Assembly (NCBI GenBank): GCA_964036195.1
Contig: OZ038454.1
Span: forward strand, 29,746,315 to 29,810,314
Length of the DNA: 64,000 nucleotides
Source: Sphaerolaimus hirsutus
Taxonomy: Eukaryota; Nematoda; Chromadorea; Monhysterida; Sphaerolaimidae
Direction of reading: 5' to 3'
Shown: piece by piece, positions 34,665 through 45,540 of the stretch
Layout: each line of letters starts with the position of its first letter
Position numbering within the stretch: position 1 is the stretch's first letter
Made by a program: the position numbers and the translations under genes
The notes under the pieces: model-generated
Told to the model about the DNA's origin: nothing
The model's database searches: none
What the model saw: only the letters and a program-made list of their open reading frames with translations

Positions 34665-35175
34665 TTGTGAAGCAGGTGGACGCGGACTGGATGCGTGTGA
34701 AGTGGTTGCGCTTCCACACGCTTCCACACGCTTCACCAAGCATGGTTGGTGAAGCGTGCTGAAGCGTGTGGAAGCGTGTGGAAGCGCCGCCGCTTCACGC
34801 GCATCCAGCCCGCTTCCACACGCTTCACAAACCCATTGTTGCTGTGTATGGCGGTCTACAGTCTACACCACAGCAAATAATGTGCTTGTGAAGTGCACTG
34901 AAGTGGTCTGATGCGCCCCTTGTGATCACACTTCAGAGCCTGATCACGCCTGATCACCAGGCACTTCGCCGCCCGTGATCATACTTCAGAGCCTGATCAC
35001 CCCGGATCACCGATGGAATGCACTTCACCGACACTTCACGCATTTTATCACTAAATTGTTTAGAGAAATAAAAAATCAGAAATTCGTGAAGTGTGTTGAA
35101 GTGCCTGCGAGCATCTGCGTGAAGGCACTTCACCGCAGATCACGGCATATCACCAGCGCATTCAATGGTTGAGCG
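34665..35175. repeat. GAAGCGTGTGGAAGCG / CTTCACGC inverted repeat cluster
   Basis: CGCTTCCACACGCTTCCACA at about 34,710 faces GAAGCGTGTGGAAGCGTGTG at about 34,762. A second pair, GTGATCA...CTTCA, follows to 35,165. No coding use. Confidence 0.7.
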
Positions 35176-35362
35176 GCCGGGCGGCCAGTAAACGGCAAGC
35201 TGAACTGTAAATCAGAGACAACAGTACCGGTACCGGTCCATAATCACAAATTCACGCCGTTTACGGGATCTTTCCGGTGCGGTACAGCAATTTTTGGAAA
35301 ATATGATTAAATATAATCTTAGAAACTCTCTCAAGAATCTCTCGACCCACTCGCACATGCCT

Positions 35363-35495
35363 AGTGATGGGAAAGCGCTCTGGCGCTGGCGTTTGGCGCT
35401 ATTTTGCTCTGGCGCCATTGGCGCTTGGCGCTGTGGTCCGAAAAGCCATGGCGCTTTTGGCGTTTGGCGCCAAAGTCGTGGGGCTTTTGCATCAG
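35363..35495. mobile_element. GGCGCC-rich element
   Basis: Begins TAGTGATGGGAAAGCGCTC and ends GGGGCTTTTGCATCA. It abuts the 3' side of the tetraspanin exon at 35,514. Confidence 0.6.
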
Positions 35496-35513
35496 TACAC
35501 ACGACCGACCCAC

Positions 35514-35732
35514 CGTGCTAGCGGCGAGCAGGAAGCCAGCGCCAGCGAGCGCCGCGGCCGCGCCAGTGAGCGCCCGGGCGAGCGGCTTTGCGCAGCCGCG
35601 CGTGTGCACGAACGCCTCTGCGGGCCAGCCGAGCGGCGGCTGCAGCTGGCCAAGGCACAGCGCCCGGTTGCTCGGCCGCTCGAGCCACGGGTCCGAGCAC
35701 ATGGTGCGCAGCGCCACGCACACCGGCTTCGA
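35514..35732 (-). CDS. Tetraspanin, exon with the end of the large loop and TM4 (minus strand)
   Basis: Acceptor GGCACCAG|TCG and donor AGCACG|GTGGGT give exactly 73 codons, phase 0/0. The peptide carries Cys residues in PVCVALRTMCSDPW and RALCLGQL, then the FVHTRGCAKPL motif (the family's conserved Gly-Cys just before TM4), then a hydrophobic helix (LTGAAAALAGAGFLLAAST). This is the layout at the end of the large extracellular loop of tetraspanins. GC3 is nearly complete. The short C-terminal tail was not located. It joins in phase to 37,456-37,510. Confidence 0.7.
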
Positions 35733-35880
35733 CTGGTGCCACTGGCGCTAGTGCGAGCTTGGAACCAGTTTACCAGTGACCAGTAGAGTCAGTAGTGAAA
35801 TGAGAGCTGAGCATGGGCAAAAACAGTCCCAAAGTTGGACGATTTTTTTTGCCAGATGGTGTGCCATCGTTACTCGTTAT

Positions 35881-37405
35881 CGAGATTGGTTTAAAAAAAT
35901 TATTTGTATACAAATTGTATAAAAATTGTATTTTATTTTATTTTATTCCCAAAAGTCATGATTAAAATAAAATGACACCATTTTACAAAAATTTTACAGA
36001 AATTTTACAAAAAATTTACAAAATTTCACAAAAAATTTACAAAATTTTTACAAAAATCTGAATCATACAAAAAAAGGCCAGACGAAAGTTATTATAAGAC
36101 ATGTACTTTAAAAACGTGTGAGAAAATGTTCCATTACTTAGGTAAGTGTTGCCTGCAGTAGGCATTGTTTTGTTAGCTTGCTGCAAGTGTAAACATATAA
36201 TTGAGGCGTCTACTTCTGAAAGTCGACAAGTAACAAAATTGAAAATCTGGAGTTAGGCCCGGAAACATCATCTGCGGCTACTTCCGCACATTTTTTATCA
36301 TTTTCCATAAATTTTTGGACCTCTCATGCCCATATGGCAAAGTGCAAAATTTGACATTTTTTGGGAAAAAAGCAAAAATTTCGGGCAAGAAGTCGACAAG
36401 CATAAAATTTTTTTTGGGGAAAAAATAGCAAGAAATGCGATAAGTCCGTCATGGACAGCTACTTCTAAAAGTCGACAAGTCCTTAAATTGCCCATAAGGC
36501 AGAGTCGCCTTCACTGGGAACAAAAATGTTGTCTAGTGCAAGAAGTTGACAAGTACATTTTCCTCCCAAAAGCAGTTTTGCTCTGACCGAATGTAAATTT
36601 ATGGACACCCCATTTTTCACATATATGTTGAGAGCAGGGGCTGAAAATTTGACACTTTATTGTCAACATATGGAACTTGATGGAAAGCATGAGAGAGCCA
36701 AATTGGACACGCACCACGGGCCCACTGGAATTGGGTCTGGAACTTAAAATGCAATTTACTCAACATCGCATTTTGTGGACTTGTCGACTTTTAGAAGTAG
36801 AGGCCTCAATTATTGCTAACTTTGGTTTGCATTTTCAGTAGAAGAACTACTGGAGTGTGCTGGGCCCATTTGAAAAATATCATGCAAAGTGTCAATTGTC
36901 ATGTCAAATGTCAAGCAAAGTGGTAATTGTCATAACTTTGCAGAGTAAATTGTGTATCCAAAGCTTATGTTTTTGTATCAAAAGCTTATGTTTTTTGTAT
37001 CCAAATCTTTTGCTTTTATTGTATCCACATGTTCACATATGATTTGGATTCCAAAGCAATAAGATGTGGATACAAAACATAAAATTTGGATAAGAAACAT
37101 AAGATTTCAATACAATTTGCTTGACAATTGACACTTATTTATATTTGTCATGACGATTGACACTTCACTTTACATTTGTCTATACAGTTGATACTTTGCA
37201 TTACATTTTACCTAACATTTGACACTTTGCAAAGCTTGGGACTGCCCCAGTTTCACTAGAAACTCAAGCAACAAAATACAAAAACATACAAAGATATGAA
37301 TTTTAATACAATTTTATTAAAATTGGGATTTTTATGCAGTTTTTATTTTAATTTGAAATTTTCCATTTTATTTTTAGTTTTATTTGTGAGATTTTGCCAA
37401 CCAAG
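35881..37405. mobile_element. hAT-like CAGGGTTGG-family element in a tetraspanin intron, with a nested insertion
   Basis: Left CGAGATTGGTTTAAAAAAAT and right GAGATTTTGCCAACCAAG are diverged ends of the 2,394 family. The interior holds the shared CAAAAATCTGAATCAT and TTTTTGTATCCAAATCTT blocks. The TTGAGGCGTC element at 36,201-36,809 is inserted in it. No clear 8-bp duplication remains. Confidence 0.65.
36201..36809. mobile_element. TTGAGGCGTC-TIR element (copy 2, inverted)
   Basis: The ends TTGAGGCGTCTACTTCTGAA and TTAGAAGTAGAGGCCTCAA. Opposite orientation to 29,352-29,997. Confidence 0.8.
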
Positions 37406-37455
37406 CTGGTCACCGCCAAACTGGTTTTCCACTTCCACACTGGCGTCACTGGCAC

Positions 37456-37510
37456 CTGGTCCGTCTGGCTGCAGTGCGTCCGGTGCACGTGGACACAGCT
37501 GGCGCAGCAG
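37456..37510 (-). CDS. Tetraspanin, short exon with the second Cys-Cys motif (minus strand)
   Basis: Acceptor GTGCCCCCAG|C, donor GACCAG|GTGCCA. The first base completes a Ser codon from the upstream exon, giving VAASCCASC, which matches the family's P-x-S-C-C motif position in the large loop. The peptide continues to CSQTDQ. Third positions are G/C-rich in this frame but not in the alternative. Phase 0 at the donor agrees with the 35,732 acceptor. Confidence 0.65.
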
Positions 37511-37701
37511 CTGGGGGCACTCCCAGACCCTGGAAAATGCCCTGTCAAATGTCAAATGTCATAAAAGTGTCAAAAGTCATGGAAAATGCCCTGCAAAATG
37601 GCAACTCGGTTGCCATTTTGCAGGGCATTTTCCATGACTTTAGACACTTTGCATGACACTTGACATTTGACAGGGCATTTTCCAGAGTCCGGGAGTGGCA
37701 C
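37511..37701 (-). mobile_element. Introner-like TIR element that is the complete 191-bp tetraspanin intron
   Basis: In gene orientation: GTGCCACTCCCGGACTCTGG ... CCAGGGTCTGGGAGTGCCCCCAG. The long TIRs (CTGGAAAATGCCCTGTCAAAT and its complement) enclose a second internal palindrome (GCAAAATGGCAACTCGG). The splice sites fall in the terminal bases, so the element and the intron coincide. Confidence 0.75.
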
Positions 37702-37836
37702 CTGGCTGCGACGCGCCACCGCGGCGACCGGTCCTGCCGCGCGAACCAACTCGTTCTGGTGTAGATGCCGTGGTCGTGGCTGCCGTTGACGGCGCAGCAG
37801 TGCATCTGCGCGCTTTGCGCATTTGTGTTAAGGTAT
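37702..37836 (-). CDS. Tetraspanin, exon with the CC(G)-type motif (minus strand)
   Basis: The acceptor is probably CCAGTAG|A (GCGCAG|ATG is possible). The donor is GCAGCCAG|GTGCCA, phase 2. The peptide YLNTNAQSAQMHCCAVNGSH carries Cys-Cys-Ala where tetraspanins have Cys-Cys-Gly, followed by ...TSWF and VAAS leading into the next exon's CC. The Gly-to-Ala change is notable, but the surrounding CCxVNG pattern is typical. TM1-TM3 should lie on upstream exons at higher coordinates; none was recognised. Confidence 0.65.
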
Positions 37837-37969
37837 CTACTGGCCACCGAGTGCAGTCCCGCACCCGGTCAAGTGAAACTCAGATGTCAAACCTCACGTT
37901 ACCGTAAATACTCTGTTATTACGACCGCTTCCAAAAAAGCGACCCCTTCAATCGTGCGACCCCTTTGTA

Positions 37970-38180
37970 ACGATGGCAAACCCTCCGAAAAAAAGTATTT
38001 CAATTTTTAAGTGTTTTTTCCAAAATGAATTTTCAAATTTTCGAATTTTTCCTCAAATAAATTTAGAATTTCGAATTTAATTTTTGAATTTTCGAATCCT
38101 TTTGGGCAATTTTTGAATTTTTTACATACTTTTCGAATTTTTTTGGAAAAATATTCAATTAAGAGCTTTAAGCTGTTAAG
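37970..38180. repeat. TAACGATGGCAAACCC-type TIR element, one end
   Basis: Starts GTAACGATGGCAAACCCTCC. The body is AATTTTCGAATTTTT words. The right end is not clear before the next MITE. Confidence 0.5.
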
Positions 38181-38184
38181 TAGT

Positions 38185-38622
38185 TACCGTATTTATCCGA
38201 AACACCCCCCCCTCGAAATACCCCCCTCGTTTGACCTCCCCCCCTCTCGAGACCACTTTGAAACAATCGTCCCCCCCTCGAAATACCCCCCCCCTAGATT
38301 GAGTGTAAAGAGAACGTACATGACAAATACTGCAGTTTGTGTTCTGCGTAGTGCAGGACACACGTTACGTTAAAACAATGTCGTAATCACGTTAGAACAG
38401 TGTTTATACCATCTACATACTACTATTAGTCTACAGGAGTCTATACATGTCAGTTATTGATGCATTTTTCTACCCCAGTGTACATCACAAATGACGATTT
38501 TGTACTCGGATTTGAAAAAATTTCTGGCGAAATACCCCCCCCCTCGTTTAAAACCCCCCCCCCTCTCGGGACCACTATGAAAACAATCACCCCCCAGGGG
38601 GTATTTCGAGGAAATATGGTAT
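38185..38622. mobile_element. TACCGTATT-family MITE
   Basis: Starts TACCGTATTTATCCGAAACA and ends TTTCGAGGAAATATGGTA. Close to the 27,218 and 40,815 copies. Confidence 0.85.
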
Positions 38623-38837
38623 GTTGAAATAGTTATGGGTACTCAGTGCATTCCTGAGCATTCTTCTATGTGGCTGAGTCAGCCCATAGCTGGGGGATAA
38701 CAGCCACCACCATAATTGGGGGTGACTGTTATGGGGGAGGGGAGTCTAAAGACTTTTATGTCATTCCATTCTGTTGTACATTTGCTGATTATATAATTTC
38801 AAAAATTTTATGTCAATTTGACCCTCTATTTATGAGA

Positions 38838-38841
<4 letters not shown>

Positions 38842-38871
<30 letters not shown>
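38842..38871. repeat. (AT)n microsatellite
   Basis: About 15 uninterrupted AT units. Confidence 0.95.
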
Positions 38872-38876
<5 letters not shown>

Positions 38877-38950
38877 ATAAATCCTCGAATAAGTCCCCCT
38901 CTAATAACTCCCCCTCAAATAACTCCCTCAAAAATCACTGACAACAAATA

Positions 38951-39150
38951 NNNNNNNNNNNNNNNNNNNNNNNNNNNNNNNNNNNNNNNNNNNNNNNNNN
39001 NNNNNNNNNNNNNNNNNNNNNNNNNNNNNNNNNNNNNNNNNNNNNNNNNNNNNNNNNNNNNNNNNNNNNNNNNNNNNNNNNNNNNNNNNNNNNNNNNNNN
39101 NNNNNNNNNNNNNNNNNNNNNNNNNNNNNNNNNNNNNNNNNNNNNNNNNN
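38951..39150. other. Assembly gap (200 N)
   Basis: Exactly 200 N inside a TACCATAAATCCTCGAATAA-type MITE. Confidence 0.99.
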
Positions 39151-39289
39151 TTACACACAATTACTAGAACTATCTAAATCTGAAATTTAAATGCTGTACC
39201 TTTGTCCATTTTGATGTAATCAATTTTACGACGTAATCATTTCACATCAAATGCCGCTGAGCTGTAATTCCGGCTTAAAGGATGATAAA

Positions 39290-39548
39290 CACAGTGAAAC
39301 ACAACTATCTGACAACTCGCTGCCAGCTTGCTTGCCAAACAACTAAAATGGTGCCAGCTCGCTGACAAAAAATCACAGCTTGCTGCCAACTCGCTGACAG
39401 TAAGCAATGGGCTGGTTTCAGCTCGCTGACAACTGTGTTCCAACTCTCTGCCACTCGCTGACAACTACGTTCCAACTCGCTGCCAACAGTAAACAAAGCG
39501 TTGTAAGCCAGTTGGAAGCGAGTTGTTGGAGAGTTGCGTTTCACTGTG
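39290..39548. mobile_element. TIR element with CAACTCGCTG repeats, CACAGTGAAAC ends
   Basis: Starts CACAGTGAAACACAACT and ends GTTGCGTTTCACTGTG. The interior repeats AGCTCGCTGACAAC-like units. Confidence 0.75.
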
Positions 39549-39699
39549 AAACTGCGGCCTTTGTCATTTACGTTCTCTATACACTAAATTGGTGGGGGGT
39601 ATTTCGAGGGGGGGTTTCGAAGTTCATAGTCAAAAGTTATATCACTTTAAACATTCGCCTCCCAACATAAATAGAAAAATCTGCATGACGAGCAAATGC

Positions 39700-40275
39700 A
39701 TGTGAGATCAGAAATCCATATCTCGACCATTTCTCAGCCAATTTCCACCAATGAACACTTAAAATGATCAGAAAAACCTGTAAGTTTCATTTTTATGCTC
39801 AGGTTATCTGTATTCATCGTTCTTGATTAGTTATTTACATGTATGGGAGACGGAAGTTTAAAGTTCTATTACTTTTGATTGGAAAGAGATATTGAAATAA
39901 TTTTTTGGTATATGAATCCCCATTGTCTGAAGTATATGATAGCATGTTTAGAACAATTTATTTTTGGTGTTTTAAAACTGGGTCAAATCGGCATACGTAA
40001 TTTAGACATCACTAATCCGACCACAAAAATGGAATATACTGGTTGTGCTGATCATTTTAAGTGTCAAACGATCCAAATTGGCCCAGAAATGGCTGAGTGA
40101 GTAAGGTTCAAAGTGAATGTGTAGATCGGCCATGCAAAATGACCACCTTTTTATAGACCCCCTTATCTCGGGACTGGGGGATTATTCGAAGAAACAAAAA
40201 CATTTCCTCATAGCCCAGACCCCAAACCCCAACATACTCAAATCGCATCAAAATCGGTCAACGTACAAAAGAATG
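39700..40275. mobile_element. Second copy of the 2,070-3,770 palindromic family, without the hAT insertion
   Basis: Shares GATCATTTTAAGTGT, CCCCTTATCTCGGGACTGGG and CATGCAAAATGACCA with 3,420-3,660. At about 39,815 ATCGTTCTTGATTAG corresponds to the occupied site at 2,380-3,240. Confidence 0.65.
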
Positions 40276-40814
40276 TGGGATGCACAAATGTATATTTGTA
40301 TGAAATCGAAAAAAGACACTTCATTAGTTTACAACCTAATACATAAACCCTGTTCTAACGCGACTCCGTCATTGTTATAACGTGTGTTCTGCATTTCACA
40401 GAACATAAACTGAAGGTTTTGTTATTTACGTTCTTTTTACACTCAATTTGGGGGGGGGGGTTCGACGGGGGTCTATTAGGTAATTCGTAGTGGCCATTTT
40501 GAGTGGGGTACTTCGAAAACGTACCCAGTTCTATATATTCTATGAAGAAAACTGCTCGCTTTTGCAATTTACTGGGAATAAATTTTGTACTCGCATTTAC
40601 GCGTACGTACAAGTAAAAGAAAAGTATTTTACGTTTTCTATACTTTTTGATGCGTGAAATAAAAATACTTTACGTTTACATATACTTTTAAAAAAGTTCA
40701 GTAATTCTAACAACTCTGATTTATAGCTGCAAATTTACATCGCAGCTATACATGGCATTTTTCATGGAACCATCTTTCATAATATGAACATCCTTAATAT
40801 CCTTTTTGGTCATC

Positions 40815-41270
40815 TACCGTATTTCCTCGAAATACCCCCCCCCTTGAAATACCCCCCCCCCTCGTTTGACCCCCCCCCCTCTCGAGACCACTATGAAACA
40901 ATCACCCCCCCCCTCGAAATACCCCCCCCCCAAATTGAGTGTAAAGGGAACGTACATGACAATAACTGTAGTTTGTGTTCTGTGTACTGCAGAACACACG
41001 TTAAAACAATGTCGGTGTCACGTTAGAACAGTGTACATACCATCTACATACTAATATTAGTCTACAGAACCTTATAAATGGCGTTTTTTGTTGCATTTTT
41101 CGACGTCTGCGTACGTTTCAGACGACAATTTCGTACTTGGTTTTCAAAAATTTTCTTCTGAAACAATCACCCCCCCCCCTCGAAATACCCCCCCCCTCGT
41201 TTAACCCCCCCCCTCTCGGGACCACTATGAAACAATCACCCCCCGGGGGGTATTTCGAGGAAATACGGTA
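40815..41270. mobile_element. TACCGTATT-family MITE
   Basis: Starts TACCGTATTTCCTCGAAAT and ends TTTCGAGGAAATACGGTA. Confidence 0.85.
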
Positions 41271-41319
41271 ATTACATTTTGGGTACAAAAATACTTTACT
41301 TTACTTTAACTCTTCATAA

Positions 41320-41930
41320 AAATCAACCCCCCCCCCCCCCGAATAAGCCCCCCTCGAAACTCCCCTCAAAATTTGCACCCTGAAAAAATAAACCCCCTGG
41401 GTGTATTGCGAGTAACGATGGCAAAACAAGATTCGAAAATTCGAAAACATTTTCGAATTTTCGAATTTTTTCAGAATTTCAGAATTCACCCCTAGAAAAA
41501 ACACTTAAAAATCGATTTATTTTGAAAAAAATTCGAAAATTCAAAAATTCAAAAATAGTTTTCGAATTTTTTTAGGAAATCAAGGCAACAAAACACACCG
41601 TTAAGTTCAACGTACTAAATAAATCAACAATTGATACGCGGCGCGTATGGAAAAGCGAAACGTAACAAAAAAAACGTTGAAATGTCATCCACGGCGGAAG
41701 AGGCGGACTTTGACATATCCGTTTTTACACTGTATTTCCTCGAAATATCCCCCCTCGAAATACCCCCCTCAAAATTTACACTGTTAATTTATCAACACCC
41801 CTCGAAATACCCCCCCAATTTGGTGTATAGAGAATGTAATGCAGTTTGTGGTTTGGGAAACACAGAACACACATCAAAACATATACAATTGTGAAAGAAT
41901 TGCGTGCTAGGTATGCCTAATGTAAAAGAT
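41320..41930. repeat. Mosaic of CCCCCTCGAAATA and ATTCGAAAA repeats
   Basis: Pieces of the TACCGTATT family (41,325-41,410; 41,728-41,890) around a TAACGATGGCAAAACAAG-type piece. No gene. Confidence 0.5.
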
Positions 41931-42269
41931 AGGACGCACAATCACAGGCCTCATTGTGCCCAATTCGTGTGTGTTTTTGCACACAATGCAGTCACTATTT
42001 ATTAGTACAAATGCCCTTTACAAACACGATCCACAATCTTGACAAACAGGGTTAGTAGATGGCAAAGTTGCTTCCCAAGAATGCAATTGCACATGTATAG
42101 GGGGTTGACTTGAGTTTTTAGGGGCTGAGTTTACAATTGAGGGTTGAGTTGATGGGTGTTTGCCAAATTAGGGGCTGAGTTTATGGGAGTTAACAATAAC
42201 ATTACCATAATCCTTAAGTGAGGCCCCCGGGGCTAAAAAATATAAATTGTGATATAATGCATTTGTGGG

Positions 42270-45200
42270 TTACTGATTACAATGATTTGAAATATGCACT
42301 CCATTCTGACAGTACATTACAATAACCCTGAAATTGAACCCAAAATGGGGCCAAAACTTTCAAATTGTGAAATGATGCATTGTGGGTTTCTAATTGCACT
42401 GATTTGATATATAATGCACTCCATTTTGACACTACATTACCATAACCCTGAAAATGAACCACTGGGGCCAAAAACTTTCAATTTGTGAAATGATGCAATT
42501 TTGGGTTTCTGATTGCACTGATTTCAAATTTAGGTTTCTGATTGCACTGATTTGATATATGCACTCCATTGACACTACATTACCATAACCCGTTAATGAA
42601 CCCATGGGGCCAAAAACTTTCAATTTGTGAAATGATGCAATTTTGGGTTTCTGATTGCACTGATTTCAAATTTAGGTTTCTGATTGCACTGATTTGATAT
42701 ATGCACTCCATTGACACTACATTACCATAACCCGTTAATGAACCCATGGGGCCAAATACTTTCAATTTGAGAAATGATGCATTTTTGGGTTTCTGATTGC
42801 ACTCATTTGAAATATGCACTTCATTTTGACACTACATTACCATAACCCTGAAAATGAACCACTGGGGCCAAAAACTTTCAATTTGTGAAATGATGCATTT
42901 TTGGGTTTCTGATTGCACTGATTTCAAATTTGGGTTTCTGATTGCACTGATTTGATACATGCACTCCATTTTGACACTACATTACCATAACCCTCAAAAT
43001 GGACCCATGGGGTTAAATACTTTCAATTTGAGAAATGATGCATTTTCGGGTTTCTGATTGCACTCATTTGAAATATGCACTTCATTTTGACACTACATAA
43101 CCATAACCCTAAAATGAACCCCCTGGGCCAAAAACTTTCAAACCATAAAATGATGGATTTGTGGGTTTCTGAGTGTAGCGATTTCAAATATGCCCAGGGC
43201 TTAAAAAATTAGAAATTGTGAAATGATTCAATGTGGGTTTCTAATTGCACTGATTTGAAATATGCACTCTGTTTTGACACTACATAACCCTGAAAACTAC
43301 ATAACCATAACCCTGAAAATGAACCTCTGGAGCCAAAAACTTTCAATTTGTGAAATCATTCATTTTTGGGTTTCTGATTGCACTGATTTCAAATTTGGGT
43401 CTCTGATTGCACCAATTTGATATATGCACTCCATTTTGACACTACATTACCATAACCCTAAAAATGAACCCATGGGGCCAAATACTTTCAATTTGAGAAA
43501 TGATGCATTTTCGGGTTTCTGAAAGCACTCATTTGAAATATGCACTTCATTTTGACACTACATTACCATAACCCTAAAAATGAACCCCCTGGGCCAAAAA
43601 CTTTCAAACCATAAAATGATGGATTTGTGGGTTTCTGAGTGTAGCGATTTCAAATATGCCCAGGGCTTAAAAAATTAGAAATTGTGAAATGATTCAATGT
43701 GGGTTTCTAATTGCACTGATTTGAAATATGCACTCTGTTTTGACACTACATAACCCTGAAAACTACATAACCATAACCCTGAAAATGAAGCTCTGGAGCC
43801 AAAAACTTTCAATTTGTGAAATCATTCATTTTTGGGTTTCTGATTGCACTGATTTCAAATTTGGGTCTCTGATTGCACCAATTTGATATATGCACTCCAT
43901 TTTGACACTACATTACCATAACCCTAAAAATGAACCCATGGGGCCAAATACTTTCAATTTGAGAAATGATGCATTTTCGGGTTTCTGAAAGCACTCATTT
44001 GAAATATGCACTTCATTTTGACACTACATTACCATAACCCTAAAAATGAACCCCCTGGGCCAAAAACTTTCAAACCATAAAATGATGGATTTGTGGGTTT
44101 CTGAGTGTAGCGATTTCAAATATGCCCAGGGCTTAAAAAATTAGAAATTGTGAAATGATTCAATGTGGGTTTCTAATTGCACTGATTTGAAATATGCACT
44201 CTGTTTTGACACTACATAACCCTGAAAACTACATAACCATAACCCTGAAAATGAAGCTCTGGAGCCAAAAACTTTCAATTTGTGAAATCATTCATTTTTG
44301 GGTTTCTGATTGCACTGATTTCAAATTTGGGTCTCTGATTGCACCAATTTGATATATGCACTCCATTTTGACACTACATTACCATAACCCTAAAAATGAA
44401 CCCATGGGGCCAAATACTTTCAATTTGAGAAATGATGCATTTTCGGGTTTCTGAAAGCACTCATTTGAAATATGCACTTCATTTTGACACTACATTACCA
44501 TAACCCTAAAAATGAACCCCCTGGGCCAAAAACTTTCAAACCATAAAATGATGGATTTGTGGGTTTCTGAGTGTAGCAATTTCAAATATGCCCAGGGCTT
44601 AAAAAATTAGAAATTGTGAAATGATTTGATGTGGGTTTCTAATTGCACTGATTTGAAATATGCAATCCATTTTGACACTACAAAACCCTGAAAACTACAT
44701 AACCATAACCCTGAAAATGAACCTCTGGAGCCAAAAACTTTCAATTTGTGAAATCATAAATTTTCAGGTTTCTGATTTCACTCATTTGAAATATGCACTT
44801 CATTTTCACACTACATTACCATAACCATAAAAATGAACCCCCTAAGCCAAAAACTTTCAAATCATAAAATGATGCATTTGTGGGTTTCTGATTGTAGCGA
44901 TTTCAAATATGCACTCCATTTTGACACTACATTACTAAAACCCTGAAATTGAACCCCTAGACCCAAAAATTTCTTATTGTGAAATGATGCATTTTGCAGG
45001 TTTCTAATTGCACTGATTTGAAATGACTCAATTTCAACTCTACATTACTGTAAGCCTTTAATTGAACCCATGGGGCTAATAAATTAGAAATTGTGAAATG
45101 ATGCATTTGTGGCTTTTTGATTGCCTTGATTTGAAATATGCACTTCATTTTGACACTACATTACCATAACCCTGAAAATGAACCCCCAGGGCCAAAAATT

Positions 45201-45540
45201 TTCAAATCATAAAATGATGTGTTTGTGGGTTTCTGATTGTAGCGATTTCAAATATGCACTCCATTTTGACACCACATTACTAAAACCCTGATAATGAACC
45301 CCTGGGCACAAAAACTTTCAATTTGTGAAATGATGCATTTGTGGGTTTTTTATTGCACTGATTTGAGATGTGCACTCCATTTCTACTCTACATTACCATA
45401 ACTTTTTAAGTCTAACCCCTGGGGCTAAAAAATTGAAAATTGTGAATTGATGCATTTGTGGATTGATGATAGTGATTTTTTGAAATATTCATACCATTTT
45501 CCAAATTAGGGGCTGAGTTTACAGGAGTTTCCAAACTAGG
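42270..45540. repeat. Tandem array with ~115-bp units and a 466-bp higher-order repeat
   Basis: Units contain TTTCAATTTGTGAAATGATG, GGGTTTCTGATTGCACTGAT and TTTTGACACTACATTACCAT. The marker GCCCAGGGCTTAAAAAATTA starts at 43,192, 43,658, 44,124 and 44,590, a spacing of exactly 466 each time, with near-identical sequence between. Flanking units are more diverged. Confidence 0.95.

Noticed and set aside
34665-35175. GC-rich cluster as a coding exon
   Set aside because: It consists of inverted GAAGCGTGTGG and CTTCACGC words with stops in all frames.
42270-45540. CRISPR-like regular spacing
   Set aside because: The units are contiguous degenerate tandem repeats with no unique spacers, in a eukaryotic context.
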